IMG/VR virus record: IMGVR_UViG_3300031801_000852
Span: 1 to 54,985 of that record
Source of the DNA: a virus
Length of the DNA: 54,985 bases
Strand: one strand, 5' to 3'
Below the pieces are notes generated by a model that was given only the letters and a program-made list of their open reading frames with translations, had not been told where the DNA came from and did not search any database. Position numbers and translations under genes: made by a program. Position 1 is the first letter of the stretch, and the number at the start of each line of letters is the position of its first letter. This document shows, piece after piece, positions 46,731 to 54,985 of the stretch.

Positions 46731-48308
46731 TTAGTTACTAATCACCTTTAAGTCTGGCTTGTTTGCTGAAGGATCAAATTCCCATTGTTGATCTTCTGAT
46801 TCTCCTCCACCTTCAGCGGCCGCAGCTTCCGCTTTCTCTGCTGCAATCTGTTCTTTCATATTGTCAATTTCTTCTTGAGACAATTTAAGAACGTGCTTAT
46901 TGATATATTCTTGAGAGAAATATTTACCAACAACTTCATCTCTATATCCCATATCATTTACTAATGTACCTAACCGTTCTCTCATCATTGTTGCTTGTTG
47001 TAGTTCCGCAAAATGTGAATCCGATTCCCACTCGTATATTATATTATCCCTTACAATTCCCCAATCCACAGAAGAAACAATTCCCTTGAGTAATAACTGT
47101 TTCTCTATGAGATCATTGAACAAAATATTAAATCGGGCTCTCAATCTTTCAATAAAACGTGTAAATTTAACTTCATCTCTAGAAATTTCTTCAGCTCGTC
47201 CTAGTATAAAGCCTGAATCTTGTTCTAACCTTGAGGGGGGAACATTGAGTGCTTTGTATAGTTTTGTTTTGAAGTAATCAACATCAGCCAATTCACCAAG
47301 ATTCTCCCCTCCCGGCAACGTAGAAATCTCTGTACCTCTTCCACCTTCTCTTCGTGGAAGCCAATAATCCTCTAACATACTCATGTGCTTACGTTCATCT
47401 TTAATCTCACCAGTATTGGAATCATATACCAATTTGTTTTTATATTTGCTCATGATATCACGTAGATACTGTTCCGCTTTGATCTTAGGTAAGTTACCAA
47501 CATCAATGTAGAAAATTCTACGTTCAGGAGCACGTGAAATACGATAGATAACTACCGCATCTTCTAACATTCGTAATTGATTTAAGGGTTTGATTGCTTT
47601 ATGTAGATGACTTAAAACTAATTTTCTATCGGGATCTAATATACCAGAATGTGCATAAGAGATAGAATCAGCTGCAATTTGAACTGTCATACCTCCAGAT
47701 TGAGCGGTAGAAATTCCTCTTTCATTAAATAAGTAATACTCTTGAAATCCAGAAGTATCTATCACTGCTGTGCCGTGTGCATCTTGAGCAACTTTTGGTT
47801 CTCTAACCTTTTTTATTTTTAGGGGATCTATTGAGCGTAGTTCTAATATACCACGTTTGGGGTTTTTATTATCAATGATAATGTGAAAATACAATCTACC
47901 ATCAACATACCACTTTTTAAACATTTCATAACCAACTTTACGAAAATCGAGCAAACGAATCAGTTCTTTAAATTCGTACTTTACCTTTTCTTTAATATCA
48001 TCTGATAGATTTGATTTTTCTAGGCTAATGCTGACAGGAGAGTTTTCCCTATTTGTAACAACGGCCTCATTAACAACATCATCTATTGCTTGATCACATT
48101 CAGGAAATGTAGCCATCTCCCTATATTTTCTAATTAATTCTAATTCATTTTTGGCATGACCTTCCATGTCAACATACGTACCGTATGCTCCACCGGAGGG
48201 GCCAATTTCAACTGCTCCGTCTTCTGGATCAGGAAGTGCAAAAGATTCTTTATTCTTTGCGTCCTTGTCAACTCTTCCTATAGAAAATCCAAATAATTCA
48301 ACTGCCAT
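46731..48308 (-). CDS. gp20: Portal vertex protein (T4 gp20)
   Basis: 525 residues. LELIRKYREMATFPECDQAIDDVVNEA is the conserved gp20 N-terminal region; RISRAPERRIFYIDVGNLPKIKAEQYLRDIM and TLPGGENLGELADVDYF are hallmark blocks. Forms the dodecameric DNA entry of the head. Confidence 0.96.
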   Translation of the reverse strand: MAVELFGFSIGRVDKDAKNKESFALPDPEDGAVEIGPSGGAYGTYVDMEGHAKNELELIRKYREMATFPECDQAIDDVVNEAVVTNRENSPVSISLEKSNLSDDIKEKVKYEFKELIRLLDFRKVGYEMFKKWYVDGRLYFHIIIDNKNPKRGILELRSIDPLKIKKVREPKVAQDAHGTAVIDTSGFQEYYLFNERGISTAQSGGMTVQIAADSISYAHSGILDPDRKLVLSHLHKAIKPLNQLRMLEDAVVIYRISRAPERRIFYIDVGNLPKIKAEQYLRDIMSKYKNKLVYDSNTGEIKDERKHMSMLEDYWLPRREGGRGTEISTLPGGENLGELADVDYFKTKLYKALNVPPSRLEQDSGFILGRAEEISRDEVKFTRFIERLRARFNILFNDLIEKQLLLKGIVSSVDWGIVRDNIIYEWESDSHFAELQQATMMRERLGTLVNDMGYRDEVVGKYFSQEYINKHVLKLSQEEIDNMKEQIAAEKAEAAAAEGGGESEDQQWEFDPSANKPDLKVISN

Positions 48309-48329
48309 ACATTCTTCCTAATAGGTGAA

Positions 48330-48355
48330 ATGGGAGTGGATTGCACCACTCCCAT
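48330..48355 (-). terminator. Hairpin between gp19 and gp20
   Basis: Perfect 10-bp stem ATGGGAGTGG / CCACTCCCAT with a 6-nt loop, directly before gp20. The T-run is short, so it is a weak terminator or an RNA-processing hairpin. Confidence 0.6.
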
Positions 48356-48391
48356 ATAAAATTGTTTTCTTCATAATAAATCAAATAATTA

Positions 48392-48946
48392 TTAGTTACC
48401 AGCGACAGTTCCACCAGATTCGTTTAAACCTATCCAATAATTATATTCCCATGTTATAGCAAAGGTTTGAATTTCATTAGTTTCCCATGATAGAGGAACT
48501 TCTGCACAAGAGGAGGGCCAGGCATCAATAAATTCATAAGTTTTAACTGCTCCCTGATCTTCTTTTGAAAGCTGTTTAACCGTCAATTTACCAGTATACT
48601 TAGTGACAGCGGACATACCTGTTTGTCTACTATTCGTTCTATGAGAATTAATCTTCTCCATCCAGTTTTCAATATGATTTCTGATTTCCATCCCCTCATC
48701 ATTATAAACATCTGTATTTAATTGTTGTGCGGCTCTATTACCAGGAATTTGTAAAGCTCTTCCCATGTATGTAATAGTTCCCGCCTCTATGGTTGAAGCT
48801 GGGAGCACTGCACCTTTACACATAAATTTAAAGTCTGCAATAGTCATCCCTGTACCTTTAGCGGCATCAAGGCTACATTCAAATAAACTTCCTAATGCAC
48901 CACCTCTTTTGAAATTTGAGGTAAATGTGTCGATGTTAAATGACAT
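48392..48946 (-). CDS. gp19: Tail tube protein (T4 gp19)
   Basis: 184 residues. FTSNFKRGGALGSLFECSLD and RTNSRQTG, then YEFIDAWPSSCAEVPLSWETNEIQTFAITWEYNYW match gp19. Forms the inner tail tube through which DNA passes. Confidence 0.93.
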   Translation of the reverse strand: MSFNIDTFTSNFKRGGALGSLFECSLDAAKGTGMTIADFKFMCKGAVLPASTIEAGTITYMGRALQIPGNRAAQQLNTDVYNDEGMEIRNHIENWMEKINSHRTNSRQTGMSAVTKYTGKLTVKQLSKEDQGAVKTYEFIDAWPSSCAEVPLSWETNEIQTFAITWEYNYWIGLNESGGTVAGN

Positions 48947-49043
48947 TGTTTTTTTCTCCGATGACTAAAATTAAAGATGTGATGGGGAAGTCTTTTTTAC
49001 AAGTACTTCCTTCGAAAGTCATCGTCTTCCCCCATCTTTTAAA

Positions 49044-49051
49044 TATTTATA
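49044..49051 (-). promoter_or_regulatory. Late promoter TATAAATA before gp19
   Basis: Exact TATAAATA on the minus strand, about 100 bp before the gp19 ATG and just after the gp18 stop. Confidence 0.75.
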
Positions 49052-49067
49052 TACTATTATTTATCGG

Positions 49068-51257
49068 TTATCCACCGGTAATTTCTTCAAATTCAACACC
49101 GCTTCTAACTGCAACAAATTGTAGTTGTATGAAGTTAATTGAACGAGATGGTTTTATATAGATGTCTCCACGAAATTCGTTTCGATCTACTACATCTCCG
49201 GGATTATTACCCTCATCACAAACAACTGAAAAGTCTTGAACTCCACCTCTCCCTTGAATATCTCTCAAGAAAGGTTCAACAGTTGCAACGAACCTAGATC
49301 GTGTAAATGCATCGTTGAATTCAAACAAGAAGGAATTGGCCATAATCGCGATTGATTTTTCCAAAAGGATAAACAGTCGTCTTACGTTAATACGATCAAA
49401 TGCACTTGGTTTTGCTAATAATGTTTTATCCCCAAAAAGAAGTATTCCACTTCCCGGCATTGCTGTAACAGGATTAATACCATTTTTATAAAGATCATCC
49501 CTTTGTGTCTTATTTGGACTAAAAGGAAGTTTAATGGCATTACGAATATTACCACGATCTATTCCTGCTGGTGACCAGAAGGGATCACGTGCTTCATCTG
49601 TAAAGGCACAACATCCTGCAACATCCCCATTTAATGGAACATATCTGAACACATCATTGTACTTATCATACATGTATTTCCATCCAGAGTCAAGTACTGC
49701 GTATGAAGAACTTGGCATTGAATTACGGAAAGATATAACGTCATTAACTTCGCTTCCTGAGTTATTAACAACATTTGCTTGTGTAGGTGAAATAAATGCC
49801 ACACAATCCTTACGATATTCGGCAATATTATTAATTGCATAAATGGCTGTTGCTGCATCGGCATCACCAGTCATCAGTAGTGTTACATCTACTTCTTCAG
49901 TATTTTTGTATTCATCAAGAGCGGTTTGAATATTACCAGCAGTTGCTGCAGTTCCTGCAGTTCCACCAGTTAGACTTCCAGAAACGATAATTCCTTTAGC
50001 GTTAAATGTACCACTCGCGACTCCACCCCAATCGGTTGTTCCACCATCAAGAAGTGCATCTGCATCACCATCTGGGTGATGATCCATCCAACGGAGATAC
50101 TTTGAACCTCTATTAACTAAATCTTTGTAATAGATACTCTGTCCATCTTCACCTTTGGCTCCACCGGCAACTGATCCTGTATATGATTCCACTACAGTAT
50201 TGTTTGCTCCAGTAAATTCTCCATCTTCATCTACAACAGCAATATGAATCTCATCATAGTTTCCGCTATTTCGTTTGGCATGAGATGAGGTAACGGGCTC
50301 ACTATCGAATGCGTCTGCATATTCCCATCTTCGTGAATGAGTGTTTGCGACTGCTGCAGCAACAAAAGGTACTGTAACTGTCATGGAAGTTGAATTAGCA
50401 ATTGCCGAAATCTTACGTTCTTCATTGATTCCAACAAGTTTAACAAGATCACCTACAGTATATTGAGTATCAAGTGCTGTAGATGTTCCTGTTATTGTGC
50501 TTCCATTAGCTGAACAAGCAACTGTTCCAATCATTTGAGCTGCGGGTTCACCGAATGCTGATCTTTTCTTACGAGTAGCGGCAGCTCCGCTGGCCATACT
50601 TGCGGCACCGATTGCCTGACATTCTATATCGGATGTAACTGTAGTGATTACAGCATATTTACTATCAAACCAAATAACATCACCAACAGAAAGTTCAGCA
50701 CGAAAAGTTGTTCCTACTCCTGTAAGAGTAGTATTTCCAACTGCATATACAATAGAAGTTCCAACTGTAAGCGAAACATCTGTATTACTGTTAAGTGTTC
50801 CATCATTATTTGTATTTGCTCTTGTGGCACCACACATGGAAACTCTTAAACTGTTTCCAAGATCTCCTGGATATTTTGCAATGAATGCTCCAGCAGTGGT
50901 GACTAGTGATCCGCCCATGTCTGGGTCGTATGTATTCTCATAGTGTTCATCATTTTTTACTTGTAGTGCGGTGGTCATTGCTGCATTATTTGCATCTGTT
51001 CCACTTGCACGAACTACTTTAAGATTTCCCGAATATGCGAGATAACTTGCAGCAGTGAAAAATGTTTTATATGTGGCTGCGTTTGGTTTACCAAAGCGAC
51101 TTGTTAATTCTGATTCATTACTGACTGTAACGCGATCATACGTAGGTCCCCACTTAAAAGGACCGGCGATTGCGCCTTCTGTCATAGAAATTTCAGGTAC
51201 AATAGTTGTTAAGTCAATTTCTTTGGTTACAACGCCTGGACTAATTGTAAAAGGCAT
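49068..51257 (-). CDS. gp18: Tail sheath protein (T4 gp18)
   Basis: 729 residues. FTISPGVVTKEIDLT at the N-terminus, TRFGKPN...YKTFFTAASYLAYSGNLKVVRA, and the C-terminal GVQDFSVVCDEGNNPGDVVDRNEFRGDIYIKPSRSINFIQLQF are conserved sheath regions. The middle is the variable surface domain. Contracts to drive the tube into the host. Confidence 0.96.
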   Translation of the reverse strand: MPFTISPGVVTKEIDLTTIVPEISMTEGAIAGPFKWGPTYDRVTVSNESELTSRFGKPNAATYKTFFTAASYLAYSGNLKVVRASGTDANNAAMTTALQVKNDEHYENTYDPDMGGSLVTTAGAFIAKYPGDLGNSLRVSMCGATRANTNNDGTLNSNTDVSLTVGTSIVYAVGNTTLTGVGTTFRAELSVGDVIWFDSKYAVITTVTSDIECQAIGAASMASGAAATRKKRSAFGEPAAQMIGTVACSANGSTITGTSTALDTQYTVGDLVKLVGINEERKISAIANSTSMTVTVPFVAAAVANTHSRRWEYADAFDSEPVTSSHAKRNSGNYDEIHIAVVDEDGEFTGANNTVVESYTGSVAGGAKGEDGQSIYYKDLVNRGSKYLRWMDHHPDGDADALLDGGTTDWGGVASGTFNAKGIIVSGSLTGGTAGTAATAGNIQTALDEYKNTEEVDVTLLMTGDADAATAIYAINNIAEYRKDCVAFISPTQANVVNNSGSEVNDVISFRNSMPSSSYAVLDSGWKYMYDKYNDVFRYVPLNGDVAGCCAFTDEARDPFWSPAGIDRGNIRNAIKLPFSPNKTQRDDLYKNGINPVTAMPGSGILLFGDKTLLAKPSAFDRINVRRLFILLEKSIAIMANSFLFEFNDAFTRSRFVATVEPFLRDIQGRGGVQDFSVVCDEGNNPGDVVDRNEFRGDIYIKPSRSINFIQLQFVAVRSGVEFEEITGG

Positions 51258-51320
51258 CTTATCTCTCCTATAGATAAAGTTGAAAGATTATGGTTTATAA
51301 ATTTTCTACCATATTACTTT

Positions 51321-51328
51321 TATTTATC
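51321..51328 (-). promoter_or_regulatory. Late promoter GATAAATA before gp18
   Basis: GATAAATA on the minus strand, 64 bp upstream of the gp18 ATG. Confidence 0.65.
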
Positions 51329-51348
51329 TTTTTACAGTTCTCTAAAAT

Positions 51349-51356
51349 CATAAATA
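51349..51356 (+). promoter_or_regulatory. Possible plus-strand late promoter of the HNH gene
   Basis: CATAAATA on the plus strand, 31 bp before the HNH ATG, divergent from the gp18 late box. Confidence 0.55.
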
Positions 51357-51387
51357 TTAAGTGTTATCATAAATTTATAAAGGGCAT

Positions 51388-51888
51388 ATGAATTACAAAG
51401 AAACATATAAGCTAATAGACAATAAAAAAATAAAAGAACGATTTCTTAAAAAAGTTGATCGTTCCGAAAAAAATACAGAATGTCATATCTGGCTTGCTTC
51501 AAAAAATAAAACAGGTCATGGAATGTTTTCTGTAATGGGAAAAACTATTCCTGCTAGTAGATATGCATTTATGATGTATGGTAATTTCTCATCAATTTCT
51601 GGAATGAGAGGTGAACTGACACCCAGTGAAGTAGTAACTCAAACATGCTTTAATCCATCTTGTGTAAATCCCAAACACCTTGAAGTATCCGATAAAAGAA
51701 AGATAGGAAAAAGATTATCTATCCGTCCAGACCAATTAGTTACTGGTTCTCTAAGTTTTTTAAACAGATTAAAAAAGGAAAGACCTGATCTATCTAATAA
51801 AATTGAAGATTTAATAACAGAAATAAACAATCCACCTACTGAAGTTAATTTTGCGGATATAGATCCATTTAGTAATATAGCCTCCTAG
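51388..51888 (+). CDS. HNH homing-endonuclease-like protein
   Basis: 166 residues on the plus strand, with AAAGGGC before the ATG. CHIWLASKNKTGHGMFSVMGKTIPASRYAFMM followed by TQTCFNPSCVNPKHLEV is the HNH_3 pattern in which CxxxxCVNPxHL is conserved. The first catalytic His of the HNH signature (usually HxC) is replaced by Gln (QTC), so activity is doubtful. It runs against all neighbours, overlaps the gp17 end by 20 bp and lies between gp17 and gp18, as a free-standing homing gene would. Its codon use and AT content match the surroundings. Confidence 0.78.
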   Translation: MNYKETYKLIDNKKIKERFLKKVDRSEKNTECHIWLASKNKTGHGMFSVMGKTIPASRYAFMMYGNFSSISGMRGELTPSEVVTQTCFNPSCVNPKHLEVSDKRKIGKRLSIRPDQLVTGSLSFLNRLKKERPDLSNKIEDLITEINNPPTEVNFADIDPFSNIAS

Positions 51889-53500
51889 CGTCATCATCCA
51901 CCGTCCACACAGTACCTTCATTATCCTTAAAGGTTTCCTCTTCCTGTCCATCATCTATAATTCCAAACGGCAACATGTCTTGCTCTAGAGTTTCCATTTG
52001 TTCTTCCCACATTTTCTTTCGTATATCCATATTTGTTAACTCCTTAAAATATCTCTGTTGTACTAGCCACCCAAATATAACAAGAGTCATTGCTAGATCA
52101 TCATGTGAACCCTCTTCTGCTTGATATGTATTATTTGTTAAAGCAAAGGTTGTGAGTTCTCTAATTGTTTCAAAATCTGGTAAGAGTAATTGATCTTGTT
52201 CTATCAAATCTTTTAGAGTTGCACACCCTATCCTCTTGATCTGTTTACTAGTTCTTAATCCTAATTGAATGTTCTTTGCGAATCCACCACCAATCTGTTG
52301 TCCCGCTCTACCTCTCATTGTAATAATCATTATGTTTTCGTACTCTAAATCATAATGTAGAGTATCCGCGACTTGAGAACCAATATCATTTACCTCAACC
52401 AAAACATGAGCCTGATTATACTTATTCCCCACATTGAAAATTATATTTGGATATAACATAGGAGAAATAGTATTATCTCTAAATTTTGCTACTTGTTTGT
52501 ACGGCATTCCGGAAACATCGAATACATTAAATGCAGAATAATCTAACCCCTTTCCCTGAGCAGTATCGGCTACCAATGCATATGTATGATTTTTTATTGG
52601 TTCTTCATAAACATCTAAATTATTATTAGAATGAATTGGAGTCTTAAATACCAACGTTCTAAGCTTTGATGGAGCAATTAATGTATACGTTGATCCCACA
52701 AATTCACATTCAAACTCTTGAGTGAACTGTACTTCAGAAGTATTACGTATTGTTTCTATTTTCCATTTTTCATCACGTCCTGGCATTTCCGACCAATGTA
52801 CCTCTATCGGCACATAATCATTTCTATTCTCTATTGATTCGATCCACATTTTGTAAAACATATTCATACCAAGTGGAGTTGAAACGATTAGAACTTTGGT
52901 GGATTCACCAGAAGAAATTGTAGGATAAACAGAGGTGAAGAATTGTTCTGCTATGTTTTGTGGTACGTGTGCAAACTCATCAAGAAAAATAATATTGAAT
53001 GAACTACCACGAACAGCAGAACTAGAAGTTGCTGCAGCAATAACCTTAGATCCATTTTCTACTTCAATGTTTCCTTTGTTCCATACAACTGCGCCTTGCT
53101 GTAACCATTTGGGCAAATGTTCATATGCGAGTTGTAATCTAGAAAGAAGTTCTCTCGCCACCGCTCCTTTGTTAGCAAGGATAGCAACGTTAACACTTTC
53201 ATTGAACAGAATGTAATGGAGAAGAAAGGCGATGATTGTGGTAGACTTGCCGGTTTGTCTAGGCATTTTACAGATCACAAAACGATTATCATTGAACTTA
53301 TGTATCATATCTTTTTGATAATCATACATCTCAAATGGTACAAGTCCCTTATCTACATGAACAATTTTAACAAAATTGCGTATGAAGTGTTCAGGGGTTT
53401 CCTTACATTTCATATATTCTGTAAGAGTCTCTTCTGTCCACTTTATTTTTTGTCCAACATTTTTGAGGTTGGGATTTCCCAAATACGTTTCGCTAGCCAC
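51869..53500 (-). CDS. gp17: Terminase large subunit (T4 gp17)
   Basis: 543 residues. ATPase Walker A CKMPRQTGKSTTIIAF, Walker B SFNIIFLDEFAHVP, and the nuclease acidic residues in ALVADTAQGKGLDYSAFNVFD and SHDDLAMTLVIFGW are present. Packages DNA into proheads through gp20. Overlaps gp16 by 8 bp. Confidence 0.96.
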   Translation of the reverse strand: MASETYLGNPNLKNVGQKIKWTEETLTEYMKCKETPEHFIRNFVKIVHVDKGLVPFEMYDYQKDMIHKFNDNRFVICKMPRQTGKSTTIIAFLLHYILFNESVNVAILANKGAVARELLSRLQLAYEHLPKWLQQGAVVWNKGNIEVENGSKVIAAATSSSAVRGSSFNIIFLDEFAHVPQNIAEQFFTSVYPTISSGESTKVLIVSTPLGMNMFYKMWIESIENRNDYVPIEVHWSEMPGRDEKWKIETIRNTSEVQFTQEFECEFVGSTYTLIAPSKLRTLVFKTPIHSNNNLDVYEEPIKNHTYALVADTAQGKGLDYSAFNVFDVSGMPYKQVAKFRDNTISPMLYPNIIFNVGNKYNQAHVLVEVNDIGSQVADTLHYDLEYENIMIITMRGRAGQQIGGGFAKNIQLGLRTSKQIKRIGCATLKDLIEQDQLLLPDFETIRELTTFALTNNTYQAEEGSHDDLAMTLVIFGWLVQQRYFKELTNMDIRKKMWEEQMETLEQDMLPFGIIDDGQEEETFKDNEGTVWTVDDDARRLYY

Positions 53501-53897
53501 GTTTTGCCTTTAAGAGTTTTTGTAATTCAGCGGTAGATCCCACAAATACTGCGTTATTAACATTAACATCACCACCTTTTTCTATACTTAGTTCTTTTTT
53601 GGTTTTATGTAGAGACATTAATTCTTTATTTGCATCTAATCCAGATTTGATTAATTGTCCGACTACTTCAAAAGCACGAGGATGTTCAGATTGTTTAGCA
53701 ATCTCCAACATTTCTTCTACTGCGTCTTGATTTCTTTCGATTAGATTGTAGTAATTTTCACGGGCATAATTATAATCAATGTCATCATCTTTACCTGTCT
53801 TTGGTATAATCCTTGCAGGGGGCTCAGGTGCCATTTCTGGAGTAGGAACTAAACTTGTAATTTCTAATATTTCATCTATACGATCATCAACTGTCAT
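53493..53897 (-). CDS. gp16: Terminase small subunit (T4 gp16)
   Basis: 134 residues. YNYARENYYNLIERNQDAVEEMLEIAKQSEHPRAFEVVGQLIKS matches the helical core of gp16; the C-terminus KKELSIEKGGDVNVNNAVFVGSTAELQKLLK is also typical. Located directly before gp17. Confidence 0.92.
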   Translation of the reverse strand: MTVDDRIDEILEITSLVPTPEMAPEPPARIIPKTGKDDDIDYNYARENYYNLIERNQDAVEEMLEIAKQSEHPRAFEVVGQLIKSGLDANKELMSLHKTKKELSIEKGGDVNVNNAVFVGSTAELQKLLKAKRG

Positions 53898-54258
53898 CTT
53901 TCTTCTCCATATCAGGTTCTACATCATCATACCAAGACTGTCCAGTTTCTTTTAAACAATCATTAGCCAGAGGAGTAATAATATTATGTATTTCTAAAGG
54001 TGATTTTACTAAAAATTGTTTAGGGTTATGTTTTTTCCTAACCTTATCACATATACAAAAACATTGTTTAGATACATCTATTTCAGTTAATTTATGTTTT
54101 TTTCTTTTATATTTTGTAGTACCTAAAAAATGAATGGTTTCATAACAAGACTTAAACAACAATAAGATATCTTCAGTTTTATATACTTCTTTTTGGGCCG
54201 CGGAAACCGATGAAAAAGAAACCATCATTAAAATTACTAAAAGAATCCGAAAAAACAT
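53887..54258 (-). CDS. Secreted or periplasmic small protein, unknown function
   Basis: 123 residues with a signal peptide MFFRILLVILMMVSFSSVSAAQ (cleavage after SAA likely). The mature part is basic, with CFCICDKVRKK and several more Cys, possibly disulfide-bonded. An exported protein between gp15 and gp16 is unusual for a T4-like packaging block. No family recognised. Confidence 0.65.
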   Translation of the reverse strand: MFFRILLVILMMVSFSSVSAAQKEVYKTEDILLLFKSCYETIHFLGTTKYKRKKHKLTEIDVSKQCFCICDKVRKKHNPKQFLVKSPLEIHNIITPLANDCLKETGQSWYDDVEPDMEKKDDS

Positions 54259-54259
54259 T

Positions 54260-54985
54260 CTACAGATTCACATCTAATCCAGTTGTCAAATTAACATCTA
54301 TATTGTCATTAAAATATTCAAAAGTTTGTGTATAACCAAAATCATCATTCGCGGTGACATCTCCTGGACCAGGTGTAACAGTTAATCTTGATTTAATTCC
54401 TGCTGCTCCTGTACTTGTTGAACTAGTTTCTGTTATGAATTTCATTAATCCTGTTGCGTTTGGAGAACCCGCGTCTGCATCCAAGAGTACATAGTTAACA
54501 GAAAAATCTGTACTGTCTTCTAAAATAATATATTCTGGAACAGATGCTTCTTCTGAAGGCATTCTAAGGTTTACTATGACGCTTTTCGTAACTGACCCTG
54601 ACTTGATATCTGGATAGATATATCCTTTTATTTGAAAATTTAAAGTCCATATAATTTCTCTCCTTAAACTGAGTTCACCTTCGTATGAATCTTCAAGGGA
54701 AACACCATTTAATATTATAGTAATATCAGGCTTAATATTCATGGCGGGAACTAAATTCACACTAACTGTAAATTCTGGAGTAAAGAAAGGAACAATCTGT
54801 TCAAAAATCTGTGCACCATCTTCTGAATTATCTACCAGTGCCGACAATGTAAAATCAAAATTATAAGGAACAGGATTATACTGCTTCATAAGGGAACTGG
54901 TTCCCGCTGCAGTATTTGCGGCATAAGTTTGACCTAAAGTATTTAATTTCCTAGTTCCATCATAAGTAATTCCAGTTAAAGAAAA
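54260..54985 (-). CDS. gp15: Tail sheath stabiliser (T4 gp15), N-terminus beyond window
   Basis: The frame stays open to the right edge, so the internal ATG at 54889 is not necessarily the start. YNFDFTLSALVDNSEDGAQIFEQIVPFFTPEFTVSVN and LRREIIWTLNFQIKGYIYP are the conserved gp15 blocks (NTEDGxQIxEQIxPxFTPxF, RRxIIWTLxF). gp15 caps the tail at the head-tail junction. Followed by the exported protein and gp16. Confidence 0.88.
   Translation of the reverse strand, partial: FSLTGITYDGTRKLNTLGQTYAANTAAGTSSLMKQYNPVPYNFDFTLSALVDNSEDGAQIFEQIVPFFTPEFTVSVNLVPAMNIKPDITIILNGVSLEDSYEGELSLRREIIWTLNFQIKGYIYPDIKSGSVTKSVIVNLRMPSEEASVPEYIILEDSTDFSVNYVLLDADAGSPNATGLMKFITETSSTSTGAAGIKSRLTVTPGPGDVTANDDFGYTQTFEYFNDNIDVNLTTGLDVNL

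Noticed and set aside
1-54985. CRISPR array, integrase or attachment site
   Set aside because: No spaced direct repeats, no integrase motif and no attachment-like duplication were seen; the phage appears strictly lytic in this window.

Overview
The window is an AT-rich 55 kb piece of a T4-like marine myovirus genome. Almost every gene lies on the minus strand, so transcription runs from high to low coordinates. The assignment rests on a collinear T4-type core: gp15 (cut by the right edge), gp16, gp17, gp18, gp19, gp20, a gp67-like protein, gp21, gp22 and gp23, then UvsY, UvsW, gp55, gp47, gp46, and finally gp45 and gp44. The CobS-like ATPase, peptide deformylase, flavin halogenase and 2OG-Fe(II) oxygenases are typical of T4-like phages of marine bacterioplankton. 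The host cannot be named from the sequence. Two promoter grammars are visible: host sigma70-type boxes (TTGACA/T, 16-18 bp, TATAAT, often preceded by AAACAC) before replication, tRNA and accessory genes, and T4-type late boxes (NATAAATA or CTAAATA) before virion genes.

Layout. 1-2.6 kb: an adenine methyltransferase next to a GIY-YIG nuclease, plus small genes. 2.9-10.5 kb: one tightly overlapping operon that starts with the sliding clamp (gp45) and clamp loader (gp44) and continues into two SPPY methyltransferases, an HNH protein, a PLP enzyme, a 2-hydroxyacid dehydrogenase and an asparagine synthetase. 10.5-17.8 kb: a glycosyltransferase behind a tandemly repeated structured leader, small genes, and a MoxR/CobS ATPase with a VWA protein. 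17.8-21.4 kb: tRNAs (His, Tyr, an abnormal 119-nt tRNA-like gene, Asp), a third SPPY methyltransferase and a run of tiny genes. One of these is an apparent SelW-like selenoprotein with an in-frame UGA followed by a SECIS-like hairpin. 21.4-30.1 kb: host-interaction and metabolic cargo (2OG oxygenase, purine-type binding protein, phosphoribosyltransferase, halogenase, half-length Na/Pi transporter, SbmA-like transporter, three paralogous lipoproteins, an ExbB/ExbD-like membrane pair). 30.1-36.8 kb: deformylase and recombination/late-transcription genes. 36.8-42.4 kb: a second halogenase with a HemN-like radical SAM protein, a U32-like Fe-S protein and a methyltransferase. 42.5-55 kb: head and tail genes, with one plus-strand HNH gene.

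How the genes may work together. The strongest unusual signals are: (1) the putative phage selenoprotein; (2) a clamp-linked DNA-modification cluster, in which three proteins end in the same L-x-x-F-F tail resembling a sliding-clamp binding peptide; (3) a phage-encoded proton-motor-like membrane complex with lipoproteins and a peptide transporter; (4) a late-expressed radical SAM/U32/halogenase cluster; and (5) a tandem structured RNA before a glycosyltransferase. All functions are inferred from sequence reading only; no database search was run.
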